DNA from: Oceanococcus atlanticus
GTDB taxonomy: Bacteria > Pseudomonadota > Gammaproteobacteria > Nevskiales > Oceanococcaceae
Direction: 5' to 3'
Assembly: GCF_002088235.1 (NCBI RefSeq)
Contig: NZ_AQQV01000005.1
Span: 1 to 64,000, forward strand
DNA length: 64,000 bases
The notes under the pieces are model-generated. The model was not told the DNA's origin. It ran no database searches and saw only the letters and a list, made by a program, of their open reading frames with translations. Made by a program: the position numbers and the translations under genes. Position 1 is the first letter of the stretch. Every line of letters begins with the position of its first letter. Below, piece by piece: positions 18,601 to 26,583 of this stretch.

Positions 18601-18841
18601 CGCCTTGACGCACGAAGGTGCGCAACGGATTGCCGTCGGTGGCCAGCTGCGGGTGATGACGGGAAAACCAATTTTCGTCCCATAAGCCGGAATCACGGAT
18701 CAGGTTGATCTGATGGCGGGTCATCGGGGCCAGGCGCTGGCGCGTACGCAGCAGCCATCGCTGCATCGCGGGGCGATGCCGCGCTGGCAACAGTTGCAGG
18801 ATGGCCAGGACCACGGCACGCAGGCGGGAACGACGTAACAT
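15665..18841 (-). CDS. Two-domain GT2 glycosyltransferase with N-terminal 38-residue repeats
   Basis: A 1058-residue protein. Residues about 53-270 carry six repeats of the WYLDNNPDVAAIGVNPL type, as in the giant fusion downstream. A linker domain (about 280-460) precedes two GT2 domains. The first spans about 476-740 (VSIIIPTRDQLEYL, VLIDNGSQD, LLCMLNNDIEIS, FNDVDYCLRLR). The second spans about 806-1045 (LAVLILTKDRPEYI, IIIGDTGSQD, TVLFLNNDIAF, CQDVDLCLAAARGG). Both domains keep their NND/ND-type metal motifs and so both could be active, perhaps adding two alternating sugars as in rhamnan- or O-chain-polymerising enzymes. It diverges from the GT2-capsule-export operon across 61 bases. Confidence 0.85.
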   Translation of the reverse strand: MLRRSRLRAVVLAILQLLPARHRPAMQRWLLRTRQRLAPMTRHQINLIRDSGLWDENWFSRHHPQLATDGNPLRTFVRQGAAQALQPHPLFDSRWYLDNNPDVAAIGVNPLFHYLTSGHREGRQPNPLFSDHWYRDRNSDIAAFEASALQHYARFGDAEGRDPHPLLKTTWYREQHRDLSPHATVLAHYLALGEHNDLKPNAWFDPAHYRKQLSGYDGPSLLQHFVAVGADAGLDPCAEFSLHEYCENHPEVADRGINPLIDFLDSGRARQRSGAAQPLSAEQWWQLFGRLTTQEQRRLRAVQNSPERPRVALVHAAGQAPQVIRSQAGESALDLQLCSYAEAANLAEVDALLWLEQADCVYEDALALGLCWLQRDPAASVYFDERISADGEHAETLDFKPDWSPARARSGALHIAALMMQPHNPLARQLIQQQPSTLRDCLEQAKPAHLPFIGLQRKAKPRTAAPRTPRTQQPQVSIIIPTRDQLEYLRTCIEGIRSQTQYPAWDIVLIDNGSQDPEALAYLAELGEDRRITVKRWDRPFNYSELCNVGARLAQGELLCMLNNDIEISQSDWLDRLVDEACEPDCGAVGAMLLYPDGRIQSAGVLMGPGGVAANRFATVAPQRVPAEALDHVHEVSAVAGACLLTRKEIYLQLGGLDERNLRVAFNDVDYCLRLREHGLYCRLEPRVQLIHHESVSLKDHSRGRGDDFAREVAWMQSRWADAIARDPFHNLNLSLSKFRPLTPYPGNRRAALWPLLGIDTGLAPSPAGLHPPLRWYVDDNQQRVAEVRQAQRAIELDAPGTQAGLAVLILTKDRPEYIVPLTRALIAAEPAFAARGLTLRIIIGDTGSQDPAVLELYRSLPACCHLVSGLAYQFSRCNNQLLAQARDLDTVLFLNNDIAFDDAAGALLQLRSAVHAEPGIGIVGALLQFPDGTVQHQGIAAFEHGPLRGFVHHPGAHAPTTLEPGEQHTCLAVTGALLMARSDALQVTGGFDESYAAECQDVDLCLAAARGGFASAVKHVGRIIHFENGTREIGEENWADRRRLMRRWHNWIEAHWL
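18032..18685 (-). repeat. Six 38-residue WYL..NPDV repeats in the 1058-residue glycosyltransferase
   Basis: The aromatic pairs opening the units fall near residues 58, 95, 133, 171, 208 and 244, a period of 37-38. The second unit (SRWYLDNNPDVAAIGVNPL) is closest to the consensus, and later units decay. The repeat family is the same as at 12104-13006, which suggests that the two proteins bind the same partner or assemble together. Confidence 0.75.
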
Positions 18842-18902
18842 GCCGCTAATTCTACGTTTATCCTTGTTCGATGAGCAGGTCTGATCGATTCCCCGCCACC
18901 CG

Positions 18903-20525
18903 TTGGAGCCGCTTTTGGCTGCGCTGATCGAGCGTGTGCTGGTGCCGCTGCGGGTGCACTGTCCGCGCGTGTTTGCTGGCTTGCGCTGGGGCTGGTGGCT
19001 GTTGCGCTGGCGGCGTCGGCCGCCGCGCGTAGGGCGTGGACTGGGGCAGGATCATGCGCGCTATCTCGAAGCCATGGATGCGGTGATTGCGCAGACCCTG
19101 CGCAAAGACCCGCCGCGCCTGCGTGCGCAGGCCTGGATCATCACCGATGAAGGCACCACGGCGCAGATGCTCGAGCGCACCCTGGCATCGCTGCGAGCGC
19201 AGTCGCATCCGCCACAGCGGGTGGCCTTGTGTGGTCCGTTGACGCGTCCCGGCTTGCCGCATGCGGCCCGACGTGAGGAGATGCATGCGCTTGCGGATGT
19301 GCAGATGCAGTTTGCCGTTCGCGCGGGCAGTGAGCTGAGCCGCGCTGCTGCGGCAGCCTTGGCCCACAGCTTTGAACGCTGTGAGGCAGCCTCGCTGTGT
19401 GTGGTGGCTGACCAGCGCCATGCGGGCCCGCAGGCGCCGCGTCTTGACCCGTGGCAACCTGGCAGCGGCCACAGTCCGGCGCTAACGGCCTGGCGTGGCG
19501 CGGCGCCTGCGCCTGAGCTGACGGTGGCGGCTCAGACAGGCGTGTTGGCGCATGTGGCTGCCGCGCTGGTCTGCGCCGAGCCGGCGCAGACGGGCATGTC
19601 GTTACCCCGGCCGTTGGCCAGCGAGGCGAGTATCAGCGTCATTGTGCCGACCCGCGACGGCGGCGACGTGCTGGCCAGGTGTTTGCGCGGTGCGCTGGCG
19701 GAACTGGCCGCACTGGGCGCGCAGGGCGAGCTGGTGGTGGTCGACAACGGCAGTCGTGATGCGCACACGCTGAGCGTGCTCAGCGAACTGTCTGCCGCCC
19801 ATCCCGATGTGCTGCGGGTCCTGCGCTACGACCATCCTTTCAACTATTCGGCGATCAACAACTGGGCGGTTCGGCAGGCCAGTGGCGAGCAGATTCTTTT
19901 GCTCAACGATGACATCGAAACGCGGCAGCCCGGCTGGCTGCAGGCCTTGCGTGGCGAACTGGCGCGTCCGCAGGTGGCGGCTGTGGGCGCGCGTTTGCTG
20001 TATCCCAACGGGCACATTCAGCATGCGGGCGTTGCTCTGGGGCTGGGCGGCGTGGCCGGCCATCCCGGTCGCACGCTGGCCGCCGATGACCCGCGCTGGG
20101 CGCTGTGGCCGCATGATCAGCGGCGTCAGGTCAGTGCGGTCACCGGCGCCTGCCTTCTGACCACCAGAGCGTTATACTGGGCCGTGAACGGACTCAACGA
20201 ACAAGCGCTGAGTGTGACCTTCAACGACGTGGATTTCTGCCTCAAACTGGGGCAGGCCGGTGGCATGGTGCTGTATACCCCCGACGCCACGTTGATTCAC
20301 CATGAATCCATGAGTCGTGGCGCCGAGGACAGTGTGGCCAAACAGCGGCGTTTTGCCGAAGAGATCCGATACATGCAGCAGTGCTGGCCGCAGCCGATTG
20401 CGCATGATCCGTTTTACAGCGCACATTTGAGCCGCACGCTGGACGATTTGTCCCTGCGTGAGCCCAGCGCCTCGAGCCTGCTGACGCCGTATCGGCTTCC
20501 TGCTTTGTTTTCATCGATGTCATGA
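18903..20525 (+). CDS. Glycosyltransferase family 2
   Basis: A 540-residue protein. An N-terminal region of about 240 residues of unclear fold is followed by a GT2 domain (ISVIVPTRDGGDVLARCL from about 243, LVVVDNGSRD, ILLLNDDIETRQPGWL, FNDVDFCLKLGQAGG). The GT2 part closely resembles the first GT2 domain of the divergent 1058-residue protein, suggesting duplication. The start chosen is TTG at 18903; internal GTG codons near 18936 are alternatives. It is the first gene of a five-gene operon with the capsule exporter, with its stop overlapping the permease start as ATGA. The sugar is unknown. Confidence 0.8.
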   Translation: MEPLLAALIERVLVPLRVHCPRVFAGLRWGWWLLRWRRRPPRVGRGLGQDHARYLEAMDAVIAQTLRKDPPRLRAQAWIITDEGTTAQMLERTLASLRAQSHPPQRVALCGPLTRPGLPHAARREEMHALADVQMQFAVRAGSELSRAAAAALAHSFERCEAASLCVVADQRHAGPQAPRLDPWQPGSGHSPALTAWRGAAPAPELTVAAQTGVLAHVAAALVCAEPAQTGMSLPRPLASEASISVIVPTRDGGDVLARCLRGALAELAALGAQGELVVVDNGSRDAHTLSVLSELSAAHPDVLRVLRYDHPFNYSAINNWAVRQASGEQILLLNDDIETRQPGWLQALRGELARPQVAAVGARLLYPNGHIQHAGVALGLGGVAGHPGRTLAADDPRWALWPHDQRRQVSAVTGACLLTTRALYWAVNGLNEQALSVTFNDVDFCLKLGQAGGMVLYTPDATLIHHESMSRGAEDSVAKQRRFAEEIRYMQQCWPQPIAHDPFYSAHLSRTLDDLSLREPSASSLLTPYRLPALFSSMS

Positions 20526-21349
20526 ATGCCAGCCAAGACAATGACACTCTGATCCCGGCGTTGCCGGAGCGGCCGCTGGGGCGAACCAGCTGGCAGGTTT
20601 TTGTCGGCTCGATGCACGCGTTTCTGCTGCGCGAGATGATGAACCAGTTCGGGCGTTCGCGGCTGGGCTACTTCTGGGCTCTGGCCGAGCCGGCTGCGAC
20701 GGTTGCCATACTGACAGGGCTTCACGCCGTGATTCGCGGTGGTCACCACGCCTTGTACGGCGAAAGCCCGATCGTTTTTTTTGTGTTTGGTGCGGTGCCC
20801 TATTTCTTGTATGCCAACGCGGTGGCGGCGGCGCAGGGGGTGTGTAACAGCCACAAGGGGCTGTTCAATTACCGACAGATCAAGCCCATAGACATCATGA
20901 TCGCGAAAGCGACCATGGACAGCATCATGATGCTGGGCGTTGTGGTGGTGTTTTTGGCCGGCTGGTGGTGGTTGGACCATGATTTGCCGCTGTACGACCC
21001 GCTGCACTTGCTGTGGGCCCTGTTCTCGCTGTATGTGCTCGGTGTGAGCATCGGTCTGGTGTTCGAAGTGTTCGGCACCATTTACCCAGACTTACGCAAG
21101 ATCATCGCTATGATCACCCGGCCGATGTTTTTCATTTCCGGGGTGTTTTTCACCATCGATATGATGCCGGCGGGAATTCGTGAGGTATTGGTCTGGAACC
21201 CGGTGCTGCATGGGGTTGATCTGACTCGCGATGCGGTGCTGCCGGAATACGAATCCCCAGCCAGCTGGCAGTACCTGTGGGGTTCGATACTGGTGCTGCA
21301 GTTCATCGGCCTGGCGGCCTACCGGCGTTACCTCTACCGATTGATCTGA
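20522..21349 (+). CDS. kpsM: Capsule polysaccharide ABC transporter permease (KpsM/ABC-2 type)
   Basis: A 275-residue ABC-2 permease with about six hydrophobic segments, matching KpsM-type proteins that move a lipid-linked finished polysaccharide across the inner membrane. The family stretch SRLGYFWALAEPAATVAIL lies near the start, and a PMFFISGVFFTIDMMP helix pair lies in the C-terminal half. It partners with the ATPase just downstream (5 bases away). The ATG overlaps the stop of the preceding glycosyltransferase by 4 bases. The gene symbol is by family resemblance. Confidence 0.85.
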   Translation: MNASQDNDTLIPALPERPLGRTSWQVFVGSMHAFLLREMMNQFGRSRLGYFWALAEPAATVAILTGLHAVIRGGHHALYGESPIVFFVFGAVPYFLYANAVAAAQGVCNSHKGLFNYRQIKPIDIMIAKATMDSIMMLGVVVVFLAGWWWLDHDLPLYDPLHLLWALFSLYVLGVSIGLVFEVFGTIYPDLRKIIAMITRPMFFISGVFFTIDMMPAGIREVLVWNPVLHGVDLTRDAVLPEYESPASWQYLWGSILVLQFIGLAAYRRYLYRLI

Positions 21350-21354
21350 GTGCC

Positions 21355-22026
21355 ATGATTCGGGTCGAAAATCTCACAAAGTCTTATCCGCTCCAGGGTT
21401 TTGCACGCTATACCGTGTTCCGGGGGATCAGTTTCGAGTTGCCTTCGCGCACTCATGTGGGGATCGTCGGGCGCAACGGTGCGGGCAAGTCCACGTTGAT
21501 GCGTCTGCTTGGCGGGATGGAGCTGCCTGACACCGGGCGGGTGACTTCGGACGGGTTGATTTCACCGCCCCTGGGGCTGTCCAGCGGCTTTGCTCAGAAA
21601 ATACCCGGGCGCGACAATGCGCGCTTCATTTGCCGCATCAATGGCGATGACAACGCTGCCGCGCGTGAACGGGTTGAGTTCATTCGCGAGTTTTCTGAGC
21701 TTGGCGAGTTTTTCGAGCGCCCCGTCGAAACCTATTCCTCCGGGATGAAAGCACGCCTGGCGTTCTCGATCAGCATGTCGTTTCGGTACGACTATTACCT
21801 CATTGACGAGCTGACCGCAGTGGGCGATGAGAAGTTTCGCGAAAAGGCCAAGGCCACCTTCGCCGAGAAGAAAGGGCAGGCCAGTATCATCATGGTCAGT
21901 CACAATCTCCCGGCGTTAAAGCGCGATTGCGAAGTGGGTCTGTACATGAGCCCGCGAGGGCCGCTTTATTTTGATGATATCGGGGAGGCCATCGCGGCCT
22001 ACAAGAAGGATCAGAACACTCGATGA
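21355..22026 (+). CDS. kpsT: Capsule polysaccharide ABC transporter ATP-binding protein (KpsT type)
   Basis: A 223-residue ATPase that powers the neighbouring permease. It has Walker A GRNGAGKST, a signature YSSGMKARLAFS, Walker B YYLIDEL and the switch SHN. The length fits KpsT (about 220), and there is no C-terminal carbohydrate-binding domain of the Wzt type, so export probably does not depend on reading a terminal cap. The start is at ATG 21355 (MIRVENLTKSYPL); a longer reading from 21277 only runs over the permease gene. The stop overlaps the next start (ATGA at 22023). Confidence 0.9.
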   Translation: MIRVENLTKSYPLQGFARYTVFRGISFELPSRTHVGIVGRNGAGKSTLMRLLGGMELPDTGRVTSDGLISPPLGLSSGFAQKIPGRDNARFICRINGDDNAAARERVEFIREFSELGEFFERPVETYSSGMKARLAFSISMSFRYDYYLIDELTAVGDEKFREKAKATFAEKKGQASIIMVSHNLPALKRDCEVGLYMSPRGPLYFDDIGEAIAAYKKDQNTR

Positions 22027-23129
22027 TTGAACGATTTTTCAGTCCGGCCATGCGCATGAAGCGCTATCTTGCGCTGGTTCTGGGGCCAACGGCGCTGGCG
22101 CTGTTGTACCTCGGGCTTCTCGCTTCCGACGGCTATGTCAGCCGGGCATCCTTCCTGATTGAGCAGGACTCACCATCCATGTCCGGTGGTGACATGGCTT
22201 TGAGCCTGCTTAACCTCGGCGGTGGCCCCAGTCGTCAGGACACGCTGGTGGTCGATGCCTTCCTGCGCTCGCGCACCTTGCTGGAGCAAATGCAGTCCAG
22301 TCTGGATTTGCGTGGTCATTTCTCCAGCGATGAGCGTGACCTGTTCAGCCGCATGGACGCCGAAGCCTCGCAGGAGGACTTTCTTGAGTTCTACCGCAAG
22401 CATCTGCACACGCTGGTCGACGAAGAGTCGCAGATCATGACGGTCGAGTTCACCGCGCATGACCCTGAATATGCTCACAAAGTGGTGTCTGAACTGGTCC
22501 GTCAGGGCGAACAGTTCGTTAACAAGATCAATCAAAGTCTGGCCGAGGAGCAGTTGACCTTCATCACCGCCGAGGTCGATAAAGCCGCTACGCGGCTGCG
22601 TCAGGCCACGGTTGAAATGCTCGCGCTTCAGCGCAAGAACGATGTGCTCAATCCGCAGCAGGAAACCGCGGCCGTGGCCCAGATTCTGGCCGGGCTGGAG
22701 GCTGAGTTGACCCGCCAGCAGACCGAACTCAAGGCGCTGAGCGGGTATCTCAATCCGAGCGCGCCAGACATTGTGGCGACCAAGCAGCGTATCGATGCCT
22801 TGCAGGCGCAGGTGGCTGAGGAGCGCCGCCGCATGGTGGGTGAGGGACGCGACGAGTTCAGCAAGCTGATGCTTGATTACCAGAATGCAGAGGTCAATCT
22901 GCGTATTGCCGGTGAACTGTACAAATCGGCACTGACCAGTCTGGAAACAACCCGTCTGGATGCGGTGCGCAAGGCCAAGTATGTGATTCCGGTGGATCGG
23001 GCCAATGTGCCGGATTCTGCCGAGTTGCCGCGGGTCGGCTACTGGACCGTTACCGTCTTCGTTCTTCTGAACCTCATGTATTTCGTCAGCGGACTCATCG
23101 TCGCGACCATCCAGGATCACCGGGAATGA
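22023..23129 (+). CDS. kpsE: Capsule export inner-membrane periplasmic adaptor (KpsE/Wzz-like)
   Basis: A 368-residue protein with one membrane segment near each end (about residues 14-34 and 340-362) and a long periplasmic part with coiled coil (about 170-290, QQTELKALSGYLNPSAPDIV). This is the polysaccharide co-polymerase/KpsE layout that links the ABC transporter to the outer-membrane channel. It overlaps kpsT and kpsD by 4 bases on each side. No tyrosine-kinase domain is present, as expected for an ABC-dependent capsule. Confidence 0.85.
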   Translation: MIERFFSPAMRMKRYLALVLGPTALALLYLGLLASDGYVSRASFLIEQDSPSMSGGDMALSLLNLGGGPSRQDTLVVDAFLRSRTLLEQMQSSLDLRGHFSSDERDLFSRMDAEASQEDFLEFYRKHLHTLVDEESQIMTVEFTAHDPEYAHKVVSELVRQGEQFVNKINQSLAEEQLTFITAEVDKAATRLRQATVEMLALQRKNDVLNPQQETAAVAQILAGLEAELTRQQTELKALSGYLNPSAPDIVATKQRIDALQAQVAEERRRMVGEGRDEFSKLMLDYQNAEVNLRIAGELYKSALTSLETTRLDAVRKAKYVIPVDRANVPDSAELPRVGYWTVTVFVLLNLMYFVSGLIVATIQDHRE

Positions 23130-24868
23130 GCATGTTCAAGCACTTTTTCAGGGCCGCCGCGATCATGGCCGTGGTTCTGCCGGCTGCAGCCCAGCAGAGC
23201 ACCAGCGCGTTTGGCCAGCAGCAGCAACCGCAACCCAGCCCGTCGCCGGCCCCGCTGGTCGGTAACACGCCGATTCCGGTGACCGGTGCGACCATTCCGC
23301 CCAACACCGCTACTACCGGGGCCGCGCCGCCGATTCCGTCGGCTCAGTACCGTCAGGTTGAGCGTGAGGTGGATGAGAGCGTGTTCGGCTCCAATCTGTT
23401 TCTGGGCCGCTTTGCCGAAGAGTCTTTCCGCGCATTCAACCCGGATTATGTGGTCAGCCCCGGCGATCTGATCGACCTTAAGCTGTGGGGCGCGTTCGAT
23501 CTGGTCATGCGCCTGGAAGTGGATTCGCAGGGCAATATCTTCGTGCCCAAAGTGGGCCCGGTGAAGGTCGGCAGCACCCGTAATGCCAACCTGAACGAGG
23601 TTCTTCGTCAACGCATCAAGGATGTGTTCCGCGAAAACGTTGGGGTGTACGCGGCTTTGGTCAGCGCCGAGCCGGTCAAAGTGTTTGTCAGTGGTGAGGT
23701 GCGCGAGCCAGGCCTGTATGGCGCTTATGCATCGGATTCGCTGCTGCATTTCATCGATCGTGCGGGTGGTATCGACACCGATACCGGCAGCTTCCTCGAC
23801 ATTCGCGTCAGGCGTGGCTCGCGCACCTTGGCGCGCATCAACTTGTACGACTTCCTGCGCAACGGTGATCTGCCGCTGATGCAGTTCCGCGACGGTGACA
23901 CCATCGTGGTGGGGCCGCGCAAATCCACGGCCGAGGTGTCCGGGCTGGTCAAGCATGAGGCGCAGTTCGAGTTTGATGAGCGCATCCGCCTGTCGGCGCT
24001 GCTGAATCTGGCTGGTGTGGATGAACGCGCCACCCATGTTCAGGTCGTGCGCAATCAGACCCCGGTGCGTGAATCCGACTATCTGCCGCTGAGCGCCGAT
24101 CTGGAGTCGATCTGGATTGTTTCGGGTGATCAGGTCAGTGTCTTTGCCGATCGCCAGATCGGCACCATCATCGCCCAGGTCGAGGGCGAGTATCAGGGCC
24201 TGAGTCAGTACGTTTTACCCTATGAGGCCAACCTGTCTGATCTGATCGGCAAGGTCGAGGCCACGCCGCGCTCCAATATGGACGGTCTGCAGCTGTATCG
24301 GGTGAGTATTGCCGAGCGTCAGCGTCAGGTTCTGGAGGAGATGCTGCAAAAGCTGGAGCAGTCGGTATTGACCGCTCGCTCGGGCACCCGTGAGGAGGCT
24401 GAATTGCGCACCCGCGAGGCCGAGCTGGTATTGCAGTTCATCGAGCGCGCCCGCGAGGTCGAGCCCAAGGGGCGGCTGGTGCTGCATCAGGGTTTTGATC
24501 CGAACCTGATCGATCTGCAGGACCAGGATGTGCTGCGGATTCCGCGCCTGACCCACACCGTGGCGGTGCAGGGTGAAGTGTTCTTCCCCAGCTCGTTTGT
24601 CTGGCAGGAAGACAAAAGCGTGGAGTACTACCTGGAGCAGGCCGGTGGCTTGACCCAGCGTGGTGATCGCAACCGGGTCTTCGTGATCCGGCCCAGCGGC
24701 GAAATGGTCGAAGCCAAGGGTGGCTGGGGGCGACGCGTCAAGGTTCAGGCTGGCGACGAAATCATGGTGCTGCCTCAGGTTGATCGCAAGACCTTCCAGT
24801 TCTCCAAGGATCTGATCCAGATCATCTATCAGCTGGCGTTGTCGGCCGGCGTGGTGCTGCGCCTATAG
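23126..24868 (+). CDS. kpsD: Outer-membrane polysaccharide export protein (KpsD/OPX type)
   Basis: A 580-residue periplasmic/outer-membrane export protein. A signal peptide covers about residues 1-23 (AAAIMAVVLPAAA), with no lipobox cysteine, as in KpsD and unlike Wza. The polysaccharide export domain starts near VVSPGDLIDLKLWG (about 107), followed by SLBB-type domains (KVFVSGEVREPGLYG near 184 and VAVQGEVFFPSS near 478). It completes the trans-envelope capsule path with the three genes upstream. It ends the operon and overlaps the convergent glycosyltransferase stop by 6 bases, leaving no room for a separate terminator. Confidence 0.88.
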   Translation: MSMFKHFFRAAAIMAVVLPAAAQQSTSAFGQQQQPQPSPSPAPLVGNTPIPVTGATIPPNTATTGAAPPIPSAQYRQVEREVDESVFGSNLFLGRFAEESFRAFNPDYVVSPGDLIDLKLWGAFDLVMRLEVDSQGNIFVPKVGPVKVGSTRNANLNEVLRQRIKDVFRENVGVYAALVSAEPVKVFVSGEVREPGLYGAYASDSLLHFIDRAGGIDTDTGSFLDIRVRRGSRTLARINLYDFLRNGDLPLMQFRDGDTIVVGPRKSTAEVSGLVKHEAQFEFDERIRLSALLNLAGVDERATHVQVVRNQTPVRESDYLPLSADLESIWIVSGDQVSVFADRQIGTIIAQVEGEYQGLSQYVLPYEANLSDLIGKVEATPRSNMDGLQLYRVSIAERQRQVLEEMLQKLEQSVLTARSGTREEAELRTREAELVLQFIERAREVEPKGRLVLHQGFDPNLIDLQDQDVLRIPRLTHTVAVQGEVFFPSSFVWQEDKSVEYYLEQAGGLTQRGDRNRVFVIRPSGEMVEAKGGWGRRVKVQAGDEIMVLPQVDRKTFQFSKDLIQIIYQLALSAGVVLRL

Positions 24869-25642
24869 GGTTTTCTGCTGGCGCCGGTAGTTGTGGTAGG
24901 CCGGCGAACGCCACAGCCTGAGCAGGCTGCGCAGATGCCACACCAGGTGTTGGCGGCTGCTCAGGGTGGCGCGCCGTGCCGGATGCACGATGTGGCTGTT
25001 TTGGAGCAGCAGGCAGCGTCCCCCGCGCAGCTGGGCGCGCAGGCACAGATCGATATCTTCGGCGTACATGTAGTAGCGCGTATCAAAGCCGCCGAGAGCC
25101 TCGAAATCGGCCCGCCGCATGGCCAGGAAAAGGCCAGCCAGCCAGTCCACCTCGGCCGATGGTGCGTGCGCGAGACGACGTGTGTCGCGTGCACGGCCGA
25201 GTAGATAGCGCCGCAGCAGGCGCAGTGGTGTGAGCAGCGGCCGCCCGTTGTCTTCGGCCAGGCCTTCCGGAGTGCGCGCCTGTGGGCTGACAATCGCTGT
25301 GCTCGACTCGGCCAGCGCGGCATCAAGTGCATCGAACAAAGGCACCGGCAGGCGCAAATCCGGATCGACCATGAGGACATGGTCGCCCTGCGCGCCGATC
25401 AGCGCGGCATTGTGGTTGGCGCCGAAGCCGGCGGGTGTCGCGTTGGTTCTAAAACGGGTGCGGGCGCGTTGTTCGGCCGTGAGTGCGGCGCTCAGGGTGT
25501 CCTGCTCGGGTAGGTTGTGGGTCACCACGATGTGGTAGTCGCGGCCACTGAGGCGCTGATGCAGGTCGCCGAGGATGCCGAGCAGGCTAGCCCCATGGCC
25601 GTGGCTGATCACCGAAACCGTCCAGCTGGGCGGTGAGCTCAT
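24863..25642 (-). CDS. Glycosyltransferase family 2
   Basis: A 259-residue GT2 enzyme. It has SWTVSVISHGHGASLLGIL, then ANHNAALIGAQGDHVLMVDPDLRL with the DPD metal motif, and GGFDTRYYMYAEDIDLCLR, the ED motif near the catalytic base. It resembles rhamnosyltransferase-type enzymes of O-antigen loci. The start at 25642 is favoured because it overlaps the stop of the upstream gene by 4 bases; a start at 25663 is possible but would overlap by 25. Sugar specificity is inferred only loosely. Confidence 0.8.
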   Translation of the reverse strand: MSSPPSWTVSVISHGHGASLLGILGDLHQRLSGRDYHIVVTHNLPEQDTLSAALTAEQRARTRFRTNATPAGFGANHNAALIGAQGDHVLMVDPDLRLPVPLFDALDAALAESSTAIVSPQARTPEGLAEDNGRPLLTPLRLLRRYLLGRARDTRRLAHAPSAEVDWLAGLFLAMRRADFEALGGFDTRYYMYAEDIDLCLRAQLRGGRCLLLQNSHIVHPARRATLSSRQHLVWHLRSLLRLWRSPAYHNYRRQQKTL

Positions 25643-26571
25643 GCGCCGCTCCTGCGCGCGCACATGCCTGAGCGGGCCAGGCCATGCAGCGTGCCGCGCA
25701 GCATCTGCGCCAGTTTGTGCAGACGTTGTGGTTCAAAACACAGTGCCTTGATCGCCAGCTTGGCCGCACCCAGCCACTCGTAGGCCAGCCACGCCGGGTA
25801 GCGCCCGCCATAGCGTCGGCTCAGTACTATGCGGTTGCGGTTGATGTAGTAATGACGAAACGCGCTGTGGTGTGTGGGGTAGGTCTTCACACCGAGCAGC
25901 TTGCGCTGTTCAACCTCGCCCAGGCTGTGTTTGAGTTCGGCCTGCGGCATGGCCACCACGGTGTAACCGAGGCTGCGCAGGTAGAGGCAGTAGTCGGTGT
26001 CAACCAGATCGATGAACAACTCTTCGTCAAAGCCGCCATGGCGTTGCCAGACCGATGCATCAAGCAGCATGCCGGAGCCGATGGCCAGGTCGACCGGCTG
26101 GGGTGTGCTCATCTGGTCGGCGTAGACAAAGCGAAAGCGCCAGCGATTGCGGGCCTGCGGCCAGCGGCAGCGAATTTCCGGATGGCCGTAGCGTATGGCA
26201 GGCACCCGGATGGCAGCATCACCGGGCGTGTCCGGTTTGCTGAGCAAAGCTTTCACCATGCCGTGGCCGGGATGGCTGTCATGGTCCAGCAACAGCACAT
26301 GTCTGGTCCCTTGCGCGTAGGCGTGGGCGATGCCGGCATTGAGCGCAGTGGCGATGCCGCGATTGGTTTTCAGGGCAATGACATGGATGCGTGCGCGCAG
26401 CGAGTCGGCCAGATCGTCCAGGCTGAGCGGCTGGTTGGAGCCGTTGTCGCACACCACGATACGGTCAACCTGCTGCAAAGTGGCCTGCAAGCGCGTGCTC
26501 AGTCCGGGTGGTGGGTTGTATGTGACCACCACCGCGCTGACTTTGCCGCTGCCTTCAGATCGCCCGTGCAT
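25639..26571 (-). CDS. Glycosyltransferase family 2, rhamnosyltransferase-like
   Basis: A 310-residue GT2 enzyme with KVSAVVVTYNPPPGLSTRL and IVVCDNGSNQP near the N-terminus, then HVLLLDHDSHPGHGMV with the DHD metal motif and ELFIDLVDTDYCLYLRSLG. The spacing and the DHDS motif are those of bacterial rhamnosyltransferases of the WbbL/RfbF type. It lies between a WecA-like initiating transferase (12 bases upstream) and another GT2 gene (4-base overlap), so the three probably act in order on one lipid-linked chain. Confidence 0.8.
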   Translation of the reverse strand: MHGRSEGSGKVSAVVVTYNPPPGLSTRLQATLQQVDRIVVCDNGSNQPLSLDDLADSLRARIHVIALKTNRGIATALNAGIAHAYAQGTRHVLLLDHDSHPGHGMVKALLSKPDTPGDAAIRVPAIRYGHPEIRCRWPQARNRWRFRFVYADQMSTPQPVDLAIGSGMLLDASVWQRHGGFDEELFIDLVDTDYCLYLRSLGYTVVAMPQAELKHSLGEVEQRKLLGVKTYPTHHSAFRHYYINRNRIVLSRRYGGRYPAWLAYEWLGAAKLAIKALCFEPQRLHKLAQMLRGTLHGLARSGMCARRSGA

Positions 26572-26583
26572 CGGGCCGGCGGA

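Noticed and set aside
18858-19472. 204-residue minus-strand open frame
   Set aside because: It is fully antisense to the GT2 gene at 18903-20525, is Arg/His/Gln-rich in the manner of shadow frames and has no domain.
22170-23120. 316-residue minus-strand open frame under kpsE
   Set aside because: It is a shadow of the well-supported kpsE gene with no ribosome site or family motif.
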